DNA of 64,000 nt from Haliscomenobacter sp033763495. Lineage in GTDB: Bacteria; Bacteroidota; Bacteroidia; Chitinophagales; Saprospiraceae. Every line of letters starts with the position of its first letter. The stretch's first letter is position 1. Positions 43,483 to 52,412 of the stretch are shown here, piece by piece. Both the position numbers and the translations under genes were made by a program. The notes under the pieces are model-generated. The model was not told where the DNA came from, made no database searches, and saw only the letters and a program-made list of their open reading frames with translations. The stretch lies in the NCBI RefSeq assembly GCF_033763495.1, contig NZ_JANRKL010000040.1, positions 1 through 64,000 of the forward strand, given 5' to 3'.

Positions 43483-44163
43483 ATGAAATTATTACTCATC
43501 GAAGACGAGCACGTTATGGCGCAAAGCATCATAGCGTACTTGCGCCAGGATGGCTACTTGATAGAACATGCGCTCAATTTTGCAACAGCAGTGCAAAAGA
43601 TCGAAGTGTATGAATACGACTGCATTTTGGTAGACATTATGCTACCAGGAGGTAGTGGGCTAGATCTTGTTCACAGTTTAAAAAAACAAGCCTCAGCAGC
43701 TGGAATTTTGATCCTTTCCGCAAAAAATGCACTCGATGATCGACTGACAGGATTAGAGCTTGGAGCTGATGATTACCTCGCCAAGCCCTTTCACCTCGCG
43801 GAGCTCAATGCGCGCATAAAAGCCATACTCCGGCGACGGCAATTTGCAGGAAATGCTGAGCTTTCCTATGCAGAAATAAAAATCAACCCGGATGCAAGGC
43901 AGGTATTTGTGTTGGATAAGCCCATCGACCTGACCCGTAAGGAATACGACCTTTTGCTTTTTCTCTTCATCAATAAAAACCGAGTATTGACCCGTGAAAC
44001 CATCGCCGAGCATCTTTGGGGCGATGATGCTGATCAAATGGATAGCTTTGATTTCATTTATTCGCACATCAAAAATCTGCGTAAAAAACTCAACGACCAT
44101 GGCGCCAATGATTACGTGAAAGCAGTCTATGGCGTGGGGTACAAATTTTCGGTAAACTCATGA
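43483..44163 (+). CDS. OmpR-family response regulator
   Basis: 226 residues. Receiver domain with acidic pocket (EDEH near residue 7), phosphoacceptor Asp51 (ILVDIMLPG) and the conserved Lys in DDYLAKPF; then a winged-helix DNA-binding domain (LTRKEYDLL ... NRVLTRETIAEHLWG ... YVKAVYGVGYKF). Its stop overlaps the kinase start (ATGA). It lies between module 4/TonB genes and module 5. It is the only DNA-binding regulator in the window, so it is the best candidate to control neighbouring metal genes (a CusR/CopR-like role by inference). Confidence 0.94.
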   Translation: MKLLLIEDEHVMAQSIIAYLRQDGYLIEHALNFATAVQKIEVYEYDCILVDIMLPGGSGLDLVHSLKKQASAAGILILSAKNALDDRLTGLELGADDYLAKPFHLAELNARIKAILRRRQFAGNAELSYAEIKINPDARQVFVLDKPIDLTRKEYDLLLFLFINKNRVLTRETIAEHLWGDDADQMDSFDFIYSHIKNLRKKLNDHGANDYVKAVYGVGYKFSVNS

Positions 44164-45419
44164 AATTATTAACCCAAACCAATCGGCGCTATTTTTACAT
44201 TTCCTTAATCGCACTGGTGCTCAATACCGTTACTTTGTTGTGGGGCGTAAGTAAATTATTTGATCACTTTGTTGATGAAAGACTTGTTCAATTGCAGGCA
44301 GAAGTGCTGAATTATGTGCATAGGTATGATAGTTTGCCCGTTTTTTTTCAAAGTACCAGTGCAAAACTTTTGGCACATCGTTCAGTCGCTATGCAGGGAA
44401 ATTCTTTTAGAGACACCACTCTTTTTAATGACATAGAGCAAGAAAAAGAACCTTTTCGTTGCCTGCGCTTTGGGCTTCGACTAAGGGATGAAAACTATCA
44501 AATCGACATATTGCAATCCGTTGTTGAAACGGAAGATATAGTAGGCATGGTCTTGTCGCTCAATTTAATCTTAATTTTAGCTACGGTGTTTGGACTATTT
44601 TGGGCACAAAAAAAATTATCCGCACGCCTATGGCAGCCTTTTTACCACACACTAGCAAGCCTACGTTCGTTTCATCTTACCCAAAAAGACCCATTATTGC
44701 TTGCAAAAACGACAACGGATGAATTTGTGGAACTGAACGCATCTCTCGAACGACTAAGCGAAAGGGTACGGCATGATTATCGTTCGCTCAAACGATTTAC
44801 CGAAGATGCCAGCCATGAAATACAAACACCCTTGGCTGTAATTCGGATCAAATTGGACACACTCCTTCAATCAGCAGGGCTAAATGAAGAACAGCTAACG
44901 CATTTACACAATGCGCAACGCGCTGCTGCTCGCCTTTCCCGCCTACAACAAAATTTATTGTTGTTGGTAAAAATTGAAAACAGCCAATTTCGAGGGCAAG
45001 AAAGCATCAGTTTAAAGCAACTAATAGCCAGCAAACTGGAAATGCTTGAAGATTTTATTGTGTCTAAAAACCTACACATCAGCAATGAATGCGAAGATTT
45101 TTCAATATTGCTCCCTCCTTTTTTAGCCGAAACCTTGATTGGCAACCTCATCAGCAATGCCGTAAAACACAACTTAAAGGGGGGATCGATCCAAATACAA
45201 TTGGATAAATCAAGTCTGAATATTTGCAATTCGAGCACTCAACCGGAAGTTCCCCCAATTGAATTTTTAGCCCGGTTCCGACGTGGTGATAGCCAAAGTG
45301 AAGGGCTAGGTCTTGGATTAGCGATTGTTAAAGAGATCTGTGATCAACAAGGCTGGACACTGGAAGTCAAGTTTGAAAATGGAAACTGGACTAGCATTGT
45401 ACACTTTCATTCTATCTAA
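44160..45419 (+). CDS. Sensor histidine kinase
   Basis: 419 residues. Two transmembrane segments (about 12-32 and 129-148) enclose a periplasmic part of about 95 residues. Then come a short linker without an evident HAMP domain, HisKA with His219 (DASHEIQTPL), an N-box (NLISNAVKHN, about 329-338) and a G-box (EGLGLGLAIV, 381-390). The sensor part has few Cys or Met and no familiar metal motif, so the signal is not readable. Coupled to the response regulator by a 4-bp overlap. Ends 15 bp from the convergent RND gene of module 5. Confidence 0.93.
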   Translation: MKLLTQTNRRYFYISLIALVLNTVTLLWGVSKLFDHFVDERLVQLQAEVLNYVHRYDSLPVFFQSTSAKLLAHRSVAMQGNSFRDTTLFNDIEQEKEPFRCLRFGLRLRDENYQIDILQSVVETEDIVGMVLSLNLILILATVFGLFWAQKKLSARLWQPFYHTLASLRSFHLTQKDPLLLAKTTTDEFVELNASLERLSERVRHDYRSLKRFTEDASHEIQTPLAVIRIKLDTLLQSAGLNEEQLTHLHNAQRAAARLSRLQQNLLLLVKIENSQFRGQESISLKQLIASKLEMLEDFIVSKNLHISNECEDFSILLPPFLAETLIGNLISNAVKHNLKGGSIQIQLDKSSLNICNSSTQPEVPPIEFLARFRRGDSQSEGLGLGLAIVKEICDQQGWTLEVKFENGNWTSIVHFHSI

Positions 45420-45434
45420 TCGTTTTTGGCGTGT

Positions 45435-48400
45435 TTATGAGTTAATTGATTGATCATTTTGCTTTGATCCAGTTTTTTGAGGCCACCATCTGCCCCCGTT
45501 GATTACCCGCAGCCCAGCCGGCAACACGATCAACAGCAGGGGCAAAGCAGTCAAAAAACCCCCAATGACTGCAATGGCCAAGGGCTGGTGCAGTTGAGCA
45601 CCCGTTCCGATGCCCAAAGCCAAGGGCATCAGGGCGATAATTGCACCTAAGGCCGTCATTAATTTGGGTCTCAAGCGAGTAGAGATAGCAAAAGCCAAGG
45701 CGTCATCGACCCCACGGGTGTGGAGATTGTCGCGAAATTGCAATACGGTAAAAATAGCATTTTCGCCAATGATGCCCACAATCATAATCAGTCCAGTGTA
45801 ACTGCCTACATTGAGTGGGGTATTACTGGCATACAAAGCAACATAACTACCAGCAATACCGAGTACTGCAACCAATAAAATAAGCAAGGAAACACCAAAT
45901 TCTCGGAACAAAAACAACATGACACCGAAAACCAAAAAGCTGGCGGTAAGCAAAATGAGCAAAAGCTCCTGGAAAGATTGCTGCTGTTCCGCATAGGCAC
46001 CACCATATTGAAGGTGATAGCCCACAGGCAACTGGAGACTATCGGCCAAAACGCGGCGAGTATCGTTCATAACACTCCCAAGATCACGGTTGTCCAGTCG
46101 GGCGCTGACCACACCCAGTGGTTGTAGGTTTTCGCGTTCAACTTGAGCATCGCCAGGAGATAGATTTACCTTGGCCAGATCACTTAAGGGAATACGTTTG
46201 GCGTTGGGTAGAAAAATTGGGAGTTTCCGCAATGCGGCTATGCTAAGGTTGCTGCTGCCTGGATATTGTAAGCGAATATTGACCAATTGTTGTTGTTCAA
46301 AAACCTGACCAACTACATTTCCTTCCAAAGCGGTTTGTACTTGATATTGAAGACTGATGGGTGTGATACCAAATTGTGCCAAACGCGTAAAATCAGGTTC
46401 TACATTGACAGAAGGACCAGCAATGGTGACGCCATCAAACACATCTGCTGTTCCTGAAATTTTTTCAATTAGCCCTGCCGCACGCTGAGAGAGTGCTTGA
46501 AGCTGGTTTCGATCTGCCCCAAAAATTTTGACTTCAATGGGTTGGACAGAAGCCATTAGATCACCCAGCATGTCACCGATCACTTGTCCAAAATCAATCG
46601 TCAAAGCAGGTTGAGTGGCTTCCACCCGGTCACGGATGTCGGCGATTACCGTTTCAGTTGTACGCGAACGATTTTTTTTCAACTGGATCAAATAATCGCC
46701 TCGGTTGGGTTCAGTAATAAAAAAGCCCATTTGGGTGCCTGTTCGCCTACTGTAGGTAGCCACCTCCGGTATACGTACAATAATTTTTTCCACCTCACGC
46801 AGCATTCTATCCGTTTCGTTAAGCGTAGTACCTGGCGGTGAATTGTAATCCATCACAATACTGCCCTCATCCATATCCGGCAGAAAGCCAGTTTGCAATT
46901 TTGGAAAAACCCACCCAATCAGCCCGCACAACAAGAGTACGAACATCACGCTTAACCAAGGGCGTTGGATAAAAAAAACGACCCACTTTCGTTTGATTTC
47001 TCCATGAACTTGGGCCGTTTTTACGGCTTTGGTTTTTCTAGAAAAGAGCAAATAAACAACGGGCAAGGCCAGCCAGGTAACAAAAAACGAACAAGCCAGC
47101 GTGATCATCATCGTGTTGGTCATTACCTTGAAATACGCACCAGCCACTCCGCTCATCAATACAAAAGGTAAAAAGATGACCATAGTGCTGATGGATGAGC
47201 CAATCATGGCCGGCAATAAGTAATGCAAGGCTTTTTGAACCAAATCTGGTGTTGCTTCGTCAGGGTGTTCTTCCTGGGTTCGGTGGATTTGCTCGACTAC
47301 CACAATGGCATCGTCAATAATGAGGCCGATGGCGGCAGCGATGGCCCCAAGCGTCATGATATTAAAAGTTTCTCCAGTAATGTACAATACAAGCAAAGTA
47401 CAGGCGAGCGTAACTGGAACAACAATGAGTAGCGTAGCACTTGCTTTCAAGGAATGCAGGAACAACATGGCCACTACGATGGCCAGCAATAACCCAATCC
47501 AAAGACTATCCATAACACTGCGTACAGCGTCTTTCACAAAATCCGCCTGGACGTAATAGGGCTTCACTTTCACATCTTTGGGAAGAATCTTATGCAGGTC
47601 AGCAACTTTATTTTCCATACTATCGGAAAGTGCCACCAGATTGGCGTTGGGCTGCTTGACAATGGCCAAAAGAATGCCATCTCGCCCATTTGCGTTGATC
47701 TTTACATATTCTTTGGCCTCCTGAACCTGCACCTTAGCGATATCGCGCAGCAAGGTAATCCGTTTGCCATCGTTACTGACTACGAGGTTTTCCAGTTCAT
47801 CCAGTTTGTCGACCACAGCATCGGTGAGGCTGAGGTACATGTAGCGGTAGTCGTTGAGGTAGCCGTTGCTTTGTACAAAATTGGTTTGTGCCAGAGTAGC
47901 ACTGATTTGGTCTGGGGTGATGCCTAATGCGCTGATTTTTGGCACGTCGAGCAGGAGCCAATATTCTTTGGTTTTGCCCCCAATGATGCGTACTTCGCTC
48001 ACCCCTTCAACTTGTGAAAGGAAGGGTTTGATGGTAAAAAGGGCAAGTTGTTTGAGTTCAACGGGGCTGCGGTGTTTGGCTTCCAAGGTGTAACCCATAA
48101 CTGGCAAAATGGAAGGGTTCATTTTTTCGACAGACACTTGCAAATTGGGTGGCAAGCTATTGCGCACCTGGCTCAATTTACTCTCAATGCGTTGTTTAGC
48201 CAGGTCGATGTCCGTATTCCAGTCCATGAAAGCCGAAATTTCACAGCTCCCTCTGCTGGTAGTACTGCGCAAAAGTTTAAGGTTTGGGACTTGCTTCACT
48301 GCATCTTCGAGGGGTTTGGTGACCGCAATCATCATCTTGTCCACTGGCTGTTGCCCGGCATCTGCAATGATTTTGATTTTAGGAAAAGTGATTTCCGGAA

Positions 48401-48515
48401 ACAATGCAGTTTGCAGATTCCGGTAAGCGAAAAAACCGCCGAACACCAACAAAAGGGTCAGCACAGCTATTGGACTACGGTAATTGAAAAAGAAAGGACG
48501 ATTGGTGTTCGACAT
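45435..48515 (-). CDS. RND permease of module 5, divergent from the heavy-metal pumps
   Basis: 1026 residues, complete inner-membrane RND transporter. Helix 4 has AAAIGLIIDDAIVVVEQ, which fits neither the CzcA nor the CusA signature well. The second periplasmic loop has RRTGTQMGFF and GDMLGDLMASVQP; the residue matching CusA Met672 is Asp. Substrate is unknown; metal export is suggested by neighbours only, and organic compounds remain possible. The gene follows the propeller protein by 21 bp. Order in the transcript is TolC, adaptor, propeller, RND. Confidence 0.92.
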   Translation of the reverse strand: MSNTNRPFFFNYRSPIAVLTLLLVFGGFFAYRNLQTALFPEITFPKIKIIADAGQQPVDKMMIAVTKPLEDAVKQVPNLKLLRSTTSRGSCEISAFMDWNTDIDLAKQRIESKLSQVRNSLPPNLQVSVEKMNPSILPVMGYTLEAKHRSPVELKQLALFTIKPFLSQVEGVSEVRIIGGKTKEYWLLLDVPKISALGITPDQISATLAQTNFVQSNGYLNDYRYMYLSLTDAVVDKLDELENLVVSNDGKRITLLRDIAKVQVQEAKEYVKINANGRDGILLAIVKQPNANLVALSDSMENKVADLHKILPKDVKVKPYYVQADFVKDAVRSVMDSLWIGLLLAIVVAMLFLHSLKASATLLIVVPVTLACTLLVLYITGETFNIMTLGAIAAAIGLIIDDAIVVVEQIHRTQEEHPDEATPDLVQKALHYLLPAMIGSSISTMVIFLPFVLMSGVAGAYFKVMTNTMMITLACSFFVTWLALPVVYLLFSRKTKAVKTAQVHGEIKRKWVVFFIQRPWLSVMFVLLLCGLIGWVFPKLQTGFLPDMDEGSIVMDYNSPPGTTLNETDRMLREVEKIIVRIPEVATYSRRTGTQMGFFITEPNRGDYLIQLKKNRSRTTETVIADIRDRVEATQPALTIDFGQVIGDMLGDLMASVQPIEVKIFGADRNQLQALSQRAAGLIEKISGTADVFDGVTIAGPSVNVEPDFTRLAQFGITPISLQYQVQTALEGNVVGQVFEQQQLVNIRLQYPGSSNLSIAALRKLPIFLPNAKRIPLSDLAKVNLSPGDAQVERENLQPLGVVSARLDNRDLGSVMNDTRRVLADSLQLPVGYHLQYGGAYAEQQQSFQELLLILLTASFLVFGVMLFLFREFGVSLLILLVAVLGIAGSYVALYASNTPLNVGSYTGLIMIVGIIGENAIFTVLQFRDNLHTRGVDDALAFAISTRLRPKLMTALGAIIALMPLALGIGTGAQLHQPLAIAVIGGFLTALPLLLIVLPAGLRVINGGRWWPQKTGSKQNDQSINS

Positions 48516-48536
48516 TGGTATTATAGTTTAACAAGC

Positions 48537-49553
48537 TTACAGCGGAGAAATTTCCAGTACCACAAAGGTGCCAGGCTTGAGGCTTGGTCTTGCGTTGCCC
48601 ACTGGAGCTTCCCGTTCTGCGGTGGACAAAAACAGCCGATGGCTCTTTGAATCGAGGGTGATGGTTCTTGCCCCCTGCTGGGTAGTTACTGTCTCTACTA
48701 CTTGGTACTCATTCGGGCTTTTTTGCTCAATAACGGTCATCGTTCCTTCACCGTTGGAGCAGTAAATCCGTCGCATTTTTACATCAAAAGCGACACCATC
48801 ACAACCTGCACCAATGGGCAATGTTTGCACAACTTTGCCTGTTTTGCTATCCAGAACCACCATTTTTCGGTTGCTACAAACAGAAAACAAGCGGTAGTTT
48901 TTAGCATCAAAGGCCAATCCCGTAGGTTCTTCACCAGGAGAAACAGGCCATTCCTTGACAACTTTTAAGGATTTTGTATCGATAACGGCGATGGAACTTT
49001 TGTCTTCAATGTTGACAAATACCTTACCATTGCCATCAGTTACTGCAAATTCGACCGTACCATCAAGTAGGATTGTTCCAACAACCTTGTTCCTGGCAGC
49101 ATCGATAACCGTTGCATTTTTGCCACTGTGGTTGAAAACAAATACCCGTTTGCTGAAAGCATCGTAAAGAATGGCATCGGGGTTTGCACCCGTAGCCTTG
49201 ATTTTGCCAGTTATGGTCAATGATTTCAAATCAAATACAGCAATAGAAGTATCTCCGCCACAACTGATGTAACCTTTGCCAAAATCTGTTGAAATGGCGA
49301 CGCCATGAACTCCCTTGGTATTTGGAATGGCCCCAATGACTTTGTCTGTTTTCAAATCGATCACCTGAACCTGGGTTCCGTGTGAGACATAGAGTCGTTG
49401 GGTCAATTGATCCACTGTCAAGTAATCCCAGAATCCATCACCTTCCAAGTGGATTCGATTGGTAATTTTGTAAGGTGGCACAGGCGTAATGGGCCTATTG
49501 TGGTTAGCAAACAGCACCATTAAAGTAAAAAGACCAAGAAATGCATTTTTCAT
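48537..49553 (-). CDS. YncE-like beta-propeller protein of module 5
   Basis: 338 residues with an N-terminal signal (MKNAFLGLFTLMVLFANHN). Seven propeller blades with repeated patterns: VIDLKTDKVIGAI, VFDLKSLTITGKI, VIDAARNKVVGTIL, VIDTKSLKVVKEW, VLDSKTGKVVQTLP. No lipobox, unlike the propeller at 19365-20390. It sits between the adaptor and the RND gene, with gaps of 10 and 21 bp, so co-translation with the pump is likely. Role unknown; a periplasmic accessory to the efflux complex is possible. Confidence 0.87.
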   Translation of the reverse strand: MKNAFLGLFTLMVLFANHNRPITPVPPYKITNRIHLEGDGFWDYLTVDQLTQRLYVSHGTQVQVIDLKTDKVIGAIPNTKGVHGVAISTDFGKGYISCGGDTSIAVFDLKSLTITGKIKATGANPDAILYDAFSKRVFVFNHSGKNATVIDAARNKVVGTILLDGTVEFAVTDGNGKVFVNIEDKSSIAVIDTKSLKVVKEWPVSPGEEPTGLAFDAKNYRLFSVCSNRKMVVLDSKTGKVVQTLPIGAGCDGVAFDVKMRRIYCSNGEGTMTVIEQKSPNEYQVVETVTTQQGARTITLDSKSHRLFLSTAEREAPVGNARPSLKPGTFVVLEISPL

Positions 49554-49563
49554 AGGTATATTT

Positions 49564-50505
49564 TTAATTGACGTGTTTTAATACAATCACCTTCGCGGTA
49601 TCCTCCAATCCAAAGTTGCCACTCTGTAAAATCTGGTCGTTCACCCCAAATTTGGGCGATAAAATTTCCACCCGATCTACTGTTTCCATGCCTTTCCGGA
49701 TGGGTACTTTTACCGCAGTACTATCATTGATGAGTTGCATGACCCACCATTCATCCTGCATTTCGTTGGTGAGCACGGCAGCTTTTGGCAAAGAAGCCGC
49801 CTGGGGTTTGAGTGATTTGACCCATATAACCCTGGCGATCAAGTTTTCAGGTATGCTGCGCCCAGCAGAGGCGCTGGGTACTTTGAGTTCAAAACGTTGG
49901 GTTTGTGAAACAAGGTCCACGAAAGGCAAAGCCGAAGTAAGCGTGGCCCGCAGTCGGGTATTCTCGGGCAAAATCAGTTCCACCGAGTGATTTTGGGGCA
50001 AGTAGCCGCGCAGCTCAAAGGGCAAATCCAAAACAAAAGCAAAACTGCGGGCATCACTGATCAGGGCCAACTGTTCGCCATCCTGCACATAGTCGCCAGC
50101 TAGTCGATCGAGTTGGGTGACAAAACCACTTTGATTGGCAAAGATATTAATCAACTTATTGGGATGGAAACTCGTGTCTACCTCTACTAAAAGATTGCCG
50201 AGGGCACTGGATTCTTTGTTTTGAAGGGTATAGAGGAGTTGCCCAGCCTTCACAAACTGACCCAATTGAATACTGCAACTGCGCAGGTAACCATTGGCAT
50301 TGGCTTTTACAATGCTTTTTTGCAAAAACGCTGCAGTTGCATTCAGCTCAATCGTTTCTTGCATCGCGCTAATTTCGATAGTCGTCAGTGTAACTGGTGT
50401 TCCAGGAATCGATGGTGGCGATTTAGGCAGTGCAGTTGGGGCATTGGAATGGCAAGCCAAGGCAAGCCAAACAAGCAAAATGGGTATATATTTAGCAATA
50501 GACAT
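49564..50505 (-). CDS. Short RND adaptor lipoprotein of module 5, hairpin reduced
   Basis: 313 residues. Lipobox ends LALAC (Cys18). The two lipoyl halves are seen (NGYLRSCSIQLGQFVKAGQ and GFVTQLDRLAGDYVQDGEQ), but only about 30 residues separate them, where most adaptors have a helical hairpin of 60-100. Barrel and membrane-proximal parts follow (VKVPIRKGMETVDRVEILS). So it lacks most of the hairpin that meets TolC in known complexes. It begins 21 bp after the TolC gene. Confidence 0.85.
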   Translation of the reverse strand: MSIAKYIPILLVWLALACHSNAPTALPKSPPSIPGTPVTLTTIEISAMQETIELNATAAFLQKSIVKANANGYLRSCSIQLGQFVKAGQLLYTLQNKESSALGNLLVEVDTSFHPNKLINIFANQSGFVTQLDRLAGDYVQDGEQLALISDARSFAFVLDLPFELRGYLPQNHSVELILPENTRLRATLTSALPFVDLVSQTQRFELKVPSASAGRSIPENLIARVIWVKSLKPQAASLPKAAVLTNEMQDEWWVMQLINDSTAVKVPIRKGMETVDRVEILSPKFGVNDQILQSGNFGLEDTAKVIVLKHVN

Positions 50506-50525
50506 CTAGTGGAAATTTACAGGGA

Positions 50526-51764
50526 TCACTCCGGCGCATTGCGGAAATTAAGTTGATTGAGTATTTGAAGCCGACTCGTTTGGTTGAGGGTCAATTGATT
50601 TTGGGCATTCAATTCATTGCTGATCGCGATCAGATAATCCAAAACCCGGGCATCGCCCGTACGAATCAAACGGCCAGTAGCTTCGATGAGTAAGTGAATG
50701 TTTTGAAGCTGGGCCTTGACTGAAAGATCCAGCTGGTCGAGCGCAGCAAGTTGTTGACGTGCCTGAGCAATTTCTTGTGCATATTGTTGAAGAAAAAACC
50801 TGGAGTAGCCTTGTCGAGTGTTTTCGAGCAGCACTGACTTTTCATGGCGCAACTGGCGCTGTTTGCCATCAGAAATGATCAAAGTTGCTCCAATTCCAAT
50901 GCTGAATCCAAAATTTTTCCAACCCTGACTTATAAATGAAGAGTTAAAGCCTGCATCCCCAAAAATGGCAACGGTAGGGCGGTAGGGGTTGTCAATCAAT
51001 TGATCAGCAGTGCGGATTTGCAGGCTATCAATCGTGTATTTTTGATAAAAAACGGTATGCTCAACGGGTGGTAAAACGGGTAGTTGCAATCCCGGGACAG
51101 CCAAAGCAACCCTAGTGGTATCGGTAATTCCACAGAGGTAATTCAAAGTGGCCAAATCGTTGCGGTATTGGACTTCGAGCTGTTGCACTGTCGTTTCCTG
51201 TTGACGTAGTGCATTCAAAAACGTTAGATAGTCGGTTTGGCGATAGATGTTTTGCTCGGTAAGCCGCTTGAAGACAAGTTCCTGGCGCTGGAGCAAATCG
51301 AGGGTTTCCCGGTTGAAGGTCAATTGTTGCGCCGTGCTGTAAGCGGTGATGTATTGTGTTCCAACTGTACGTCGAAGGTCTTGTTCTGTAAGCCGGGCAG
51401 CATTATCGAGGCCCTTTTGCTGGACAGCAAGCGTATTGAATTGGGCTGTCAGGTTCTGCTTTGGCACAAAAACAGGCTGGCTTACGCCAATAAGGGTACT
51501 GAGGTATCCACCATTACTTATCGCCACATCATAACCAAAACCTTTTTTATGAGGAGCAATGCTGACAGCAGTACCAGCTATCACTTGCGGGCGCAAACTG
51601 GCTCGGATCAGTAAGCTATCCTGTCGGTTGATGGCTACCTGGTTATGGAGGTCCCGAAAAGCAGGGGCATTGCTGAGGGCCGTTTTGATAAAGAAGTCCA
51701 GATCCCGCTCCTGAGCAAAGAGTACCGATGTATACCCTAAAAACAGAAAAACGATATAGCGCAT
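50526..51764 (-). CDS. TolC-family outer-membrane efflux protein of module 5
   Basis: About 412 residues. Signal peptide MRYIVFLFLGYTSVLFAQ, then two repeats of paired long helices with short strands (IGVSQPVFVPKQNL; SIGIGATLIISDGKQRQ). ATG codons at 51764 and 51770 are both possible; the first gives a cleaner signal peptide. First gene of module 5, preceded by a structured divergent promoter region (51799-51886). Confidence 0.88.
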   Translation of the reverse strand: MRYIVFLFLGYTSVLFAQERDLDFFIKTALSNAPAFRDLHNQVAINRQDSLLIRASLRPQVIAGTAVSIAPHKKGFGYDVAISNGGYLSTLIGVSQPVFVPKQNLTAQFNTLAVQQKGLDNAARLTEQDLRRTVGTQYITAYSTAQQLTFNRETLDLLQRQELVFKRLTEQNIYRQTDYLTFLNALRQQETTVQQLEVQYRNDLATLNYLCGITDTTRVALAVPGLQLPVLPPVEHTVFYQKYTIDSLQIRTADQLIDNPYRPTVAIFGDAGFNSSFISQGWKNFGFSIGIGATLIISDGKQRQLRHEKSVLLENTRQGYSRFFLQQYAQEIAQARQQLAALDQLDLSVKAQLQNIHLLIEATGRLIRTGDARVLDYLIAISNELNAQNQLTLNQTSRLQILNQLNFRNAPE

Positions 51765-51798
51765 AAACATCAGGATTTTTTGAGAGGCTGATAGGACA

Positions 51799-51886
51799 CA
51801 AAGATAGGTCGCAATTTAGGAGACATTCTGAATTATTGAAGTTGAATACCAATCCAGAATATCTCCTAAATCAACCCATAGCTTTG
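51799..51886. promoter_or_regulatory. Symmetric divergent promoter with 17-bp regulator-like arms
   Basis: Two promoters face away from each other. Minus: TATCTTTG at 51806-51799. Plus: TAGCTTTG at 51879-51886. Exactly 7 bp upstream of each lies a copy of CAGAATnTCTCCTAAAT (plus copy 51855-51871; minus copy is the complement of 51814-51830), differing at one base of 17. The copies form an inverted repeat with a 24-base centre. This looks like one protein binding next to each promoter, so module 5 and the PepSY-like gene are probably co-regulated. Confidence 0.65.
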
Positions 51887-51915
51887 TGCTATCAATCATC
51901 AAAAAAAATTCAATC

Positions 51916-52323
51916 ATGAAAAAAATTCTGTTTCTTCTGACACTTTGCTGTGGTGTAGGTTTTTCCGCTATCGCTCAAAAATCTCCACCAACTGCGGTTG
52001 TTGCTGCATTCAATAAAAAATTCAAGGATGTGAAAGGAGTTGAATGGGGGAAAGAAAAAAATGGCGAATGGGAAGCCGAGTTTAAGAACAATGGCCTTGA
52101 AATGAGTGCAAATTTTTCTGCTGATGGCAAATGGCTAGAAACCGAAACTGAAATCAAGTTTGCTGAATTACCGGCTGCGGTACAGGCTGCACTGAAAGGA
52201 AAAAAGGTTGGTGAAGCCGCCAAAATTGTTCGAGCTGACGGCACAACCGTATACGAAGCAGAAGTGCACCAGGATCTTATTTTTGATGCCAGCGGAAAGC
52301 TTCAGCCACAAAGCAAGGAATGA
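51916..52323 (+). CDS. Small exported PepSY-like (DUF2874-type) protein
   Basis: 135 residues from the ATG at 51916 (MKKILFLLTLCCGVGFSAIAQ, signal peptide); an upstream ATG at 51886 falls inside the promoter core and is unlikely. The mature part has one PepSY-like unit and part of a second: AAFNKKFKDVKGVEWGKEKNG, WEAEFKNNGLEMSANFSADG and later KAAKIVRADG-like segments. No Cys in the mature chain. Such proteins are periplasmic and of unknown role. It is divergent from module 5 and shares the symmetric promoter region. Confidence 0.83.
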   Translation: MKKILFLLTLCCGVGFSAIAQKSPPTAVVAAFNKKFKDVKGVEWGKEKNGEWEAEFKNNGLEMSANFSADGKWLETETEIKFAELPAAVQAALKGKKVGEAAKIVRADGTTVYEAEVHQDLIFDASGKLQPQSKE

Positions 52324-52361
52324 GTTTTTGTTGCTGATACAATTGTGATTTCTATAATTTG

Positions 52362-52399
52362 GGGGGCGATGATCAAGACATCGTCCCCTTATTTTTTTG
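52362..52399 (+). terminator. Intrinsic terminator after the PepSY-like gene
   Basis: GGGGGCGATG pairs with CATCGTCCCC (one G-U pair) around a 7-base loop, followed by a T-rich run TTATTTTTTTG. It lies between convergent genes and fits the plus strand best. Confidence 0.75.
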
Positions 52400-52412
52400 T
52401 TCAAACCGATGA

